From positions 1-48,999 of the forward strand of contig NZ_BHZI01000006.1 of the NCBI RefSeq assembly GCF_004305975.1: DNA of 48,999 nt, given 5' to 3'. The stretch's first letter is position 1. Each line of letters starts with the position of its first letter. This document shows, in pieces, positions 47,857 through 48,999 of this stretch. Under the pieces are notes generated by a model. It saw only the letters and a program-made list of their open reading frames with translations. It did not search any database and had not been told where the DNA came from. The stretch comes from Streptomyces otsuchiensis. Lineage in GTDB: Bacteria > Actinomycetota > Actinomycetes > Streptomycetales > Streptomycetaceae. Position numbers and translations under genes: made by a program.

Positions 47857-48999
47857 TCAGCCGGCGGCGGGTCCGGTGCTGAGCGTGAACGCCTGGGCCC
47901 GGTGGTCGGACATGCCGCGGCTGTCCACCATGCGGTAGTCGTGGACCGTCACCGACTCGCTGGTGAACGCCCAGTCCAGGCGCCACGCCACCGGGCCGCC
48001 GGCCGGCCAGCTGACGGGGTGGAGCCGGTCGGAGGCGTGCACGGCGTCCCGCAGCCGGTCGCTGAGACCGCGCACCTCACCCATGGCGGAGGTGGCGTTG
48101 AGGTCTCCCGCCACCACAGTGGGCAGCGGGTTGTGGTCCAGGTCCTCCTCCAGCGCGCGGTAGGTCGCCTGCCGCCGGACCTCCTGGGCCCGCATGAAGG
48201 AGAAGAACTGTGCGGAGAAGGGGTTCATCGAGATGTCGAGCTGCACCGGCACATGGATGTTGTAGAACGAGGTCACGCTGCCGTCGATCCGCAGATCGGT
48301 GCGCAGCGTCTTGTAGCGGTAGTACTCCGGGAACGCCCCGTCGGGCGGCATCCCGGCGGCCGGGTCGGAGAGGTGCGGCCAGGCGTCCAGGCCGCGCCAC
48401 TCCTCGATCGGGTACCGGGAAAGGGTCAGCAGCTCGCCCAGGGCCACCACGTGGAACCCGGGGAACGCCTCCCGCAGTTCGGCGACGTGGTCGGCGCGGA
48501 CCGGGCGGTGGCCGTCGAGGTCCCAGGAGACGTGCTCCTGGAGGAGGTAGACGTCGGCCTCCTGTTCGCGCAGGTAGGCGTAGAACGCGGCGGGGTCGTC
48601 GCTGTCGGCCCAGTACTCGGTGTTCCAGGCGAAGACCCGCACCGCGTCCGGCGGGGCGTCGGAGCCGCCGCCGGCGCCCGGCAGGGAGTGGACGTTCAGC
48701 CCGGCCAGGGGCAGGCCGAGCAGCAGGCAGCACAGCGCGGCCAGGGCGGGCCGGAGGGCGAACGGCCGCGCCAGCGGTGCGAGGAGCAGCAGGAGCAGCG
48801 GCACCGCCACAAAGGTCAGGGGAGGCATCAGCTCCACCGGCCTCCACCACCAGTACCGCCCGGTGAGGATCGAGAACACCACCACGAACAGCGCCCAGGA
48901 CAGGAGTGCGGCGGTGAGCAGCCGGGCTCCCCGGCGGCGGCGCCCCGGCGGGTCGGGCGGGGGTTCGCGGCCGTCGGGAGCCGCCGTGCTCCCCGGACC
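47857..48999 (-). CDS. membrane-anchored EEP-family hydrolase, VanJ/StaP-like layout (5' end outside window)
   Basis: At least 380 aa; the frame stays open to the window edge, and the hydrophobic segment LLTAALLSWALFVVVFSILTG crosses the first internal GTG (48885), so the true start lies beyond 48999. Three N-terminal helices (LLTAALL..., MPPLTFVAVPLLLLLLAPLA, LAALCCLLLGLPLAGLNV) precede an EEP domain: VFAWNTEYWADS, VYLLQEHVSW, YNIHVPV, VAGDLNATS and MSDHRAQAF, all with the expected catalytic residues. Three helices plus an external EEP domain is the arrangement of VanJ/StaP teicoplanin-resistance proteins (established), so a lipid-pyrophosphate target is possible but unproven. Confidence 0.85.
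   Translation of the reverse strand, partial: GPGSTAAPDGREPPPDPPGRRRRGARLLTAALLSWALFVVVFSILTGRYWWWRPVELMPPLTFVAVPLLLLLLAPLARPFALRPALAALCCLLLGLPLAGLNVHSLPGAGGGSDAPPDAVRVFAWNTEYWADSDDPAAFYAYLREQEADVYLLQEHVSWDLDGHRPVRADHVAELREAFPGFHVVALGELLTLSRYPIEEWRGLDAWPHLSDPAAGMPPDGAFPEYYRYKTLRTDLRIDGSVTSFYNIHVPVQLDISMNPFSAQFFSFMRAQEVRRQATYRALEEDLDHNPLPTVVAGDLNATSAMGEVRGLSDRLRDAVHASDRLHPVSWPAGGPVAWRLDWAFTSESVTVHDYRMVDSRGMSDHRAQAFTLSTGPAAG

Overview
The window is high-GC (visibly over 70 percent), gene-dense actinobacterial chromosome with strong G/C bias at third codon positions, GTG starts and many 4-nt start/stop overlaps. Protein content points to Streptomyces or a close relative: ROK glucokinase GlkA, a QcrCAB/CtaCDEF aa3-type respiratory branch, DUF5304, DUF3043, PspAA and paired NlpC/P60 proteins. 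I see no tRNA, rRNA, CRISPR array, insertion sequence or phage gene. It reads as conserved core chromosome with a few accessory genes near 38.5-41.6 kb and 44.7-49 kb.

Layout. 0.1-4.5 kb: alpha/beta hydrolase, a membrane protein, an EEP-family hydrolase, glkA, a DUF5304 protein and a SRPBCC protein. 4.9-8 kb: long-chain acyl-CoA synthetase and a PimB-type mannosyltransferase, convergent. 8.2-10.7 kb: two secreted NlpC/P60 peptidoglycan hydrolases; the second follows a long, highly foldable leader. 11-13.5 kb: NYN-domain protein, CXXC zinc-ribbon protein, stand-alone Lrp/AsnC ligand-binding domain. 13.6-14.7 kb: trpD. 15-24.6 kb: respiratory locus on the minus strand (ctaE-qcrC-qcrA-qcrB and ctaC-ctaD-ctaF), interrupted by a degenerate receiver protein and a lipoprotein L,D-transpeptidase. 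25-31.7 kb: sulfur, Fe-S and nucleoside genes (cysteine desulfurase-TusA fusion, adenosine-kinase-like PfkB protein, large membrane-anchored protein, erpA-type protein, nadA). 31.8-37.3 kb: small membrane protein, GNAT protein, NarL-type two-component pair, PspAA/PspA and DUF3043. 37.4-41.6 kb: HtrA-like lipoprotein protease, DUF3995 protein and a short UvrA-like ABC protein of the drug-resistance type. 41.6-44.6 kb: a small protein, an MBL-CobU-like fusion and CobT. 44.7 kb to the end: polysaccharide deacetylase with family-2 glycosyltransferase, aldo/keto reductase and a membrane-anchored EEP protein cut by the window edge.

From memory, much of this order matches Mycobacterium tuberculosis Rv2185c-Rv2207 (SRPBCC, fadD15, pimB, NlpC/P60, trpD, ctaE-qcrCAB, ctaF/ctaC, adenosine kinase, HesB-type protein, DUF3043, cobT), so the block looks like an ancient actinobacterial neighbourhood. 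Functionally it combines terminal respiration, Fe-S and sulfur supply, envelope building and remodelling, and envelope-stress response.

The observations I rate highest are: (i) the CobU half of the fusion and the neighbouring CobT both lack hallmark catalytic residues although their frames are intact; (ii) a candidate structured regulatory RNA before the second NlpC/P60 gene; (iii) a recurrent -10 box 6-7 nt before the start codon, implying many leaderless mRNAs; (iv) perfect inverted repeats before ctaC and over the ctaE -10 region.
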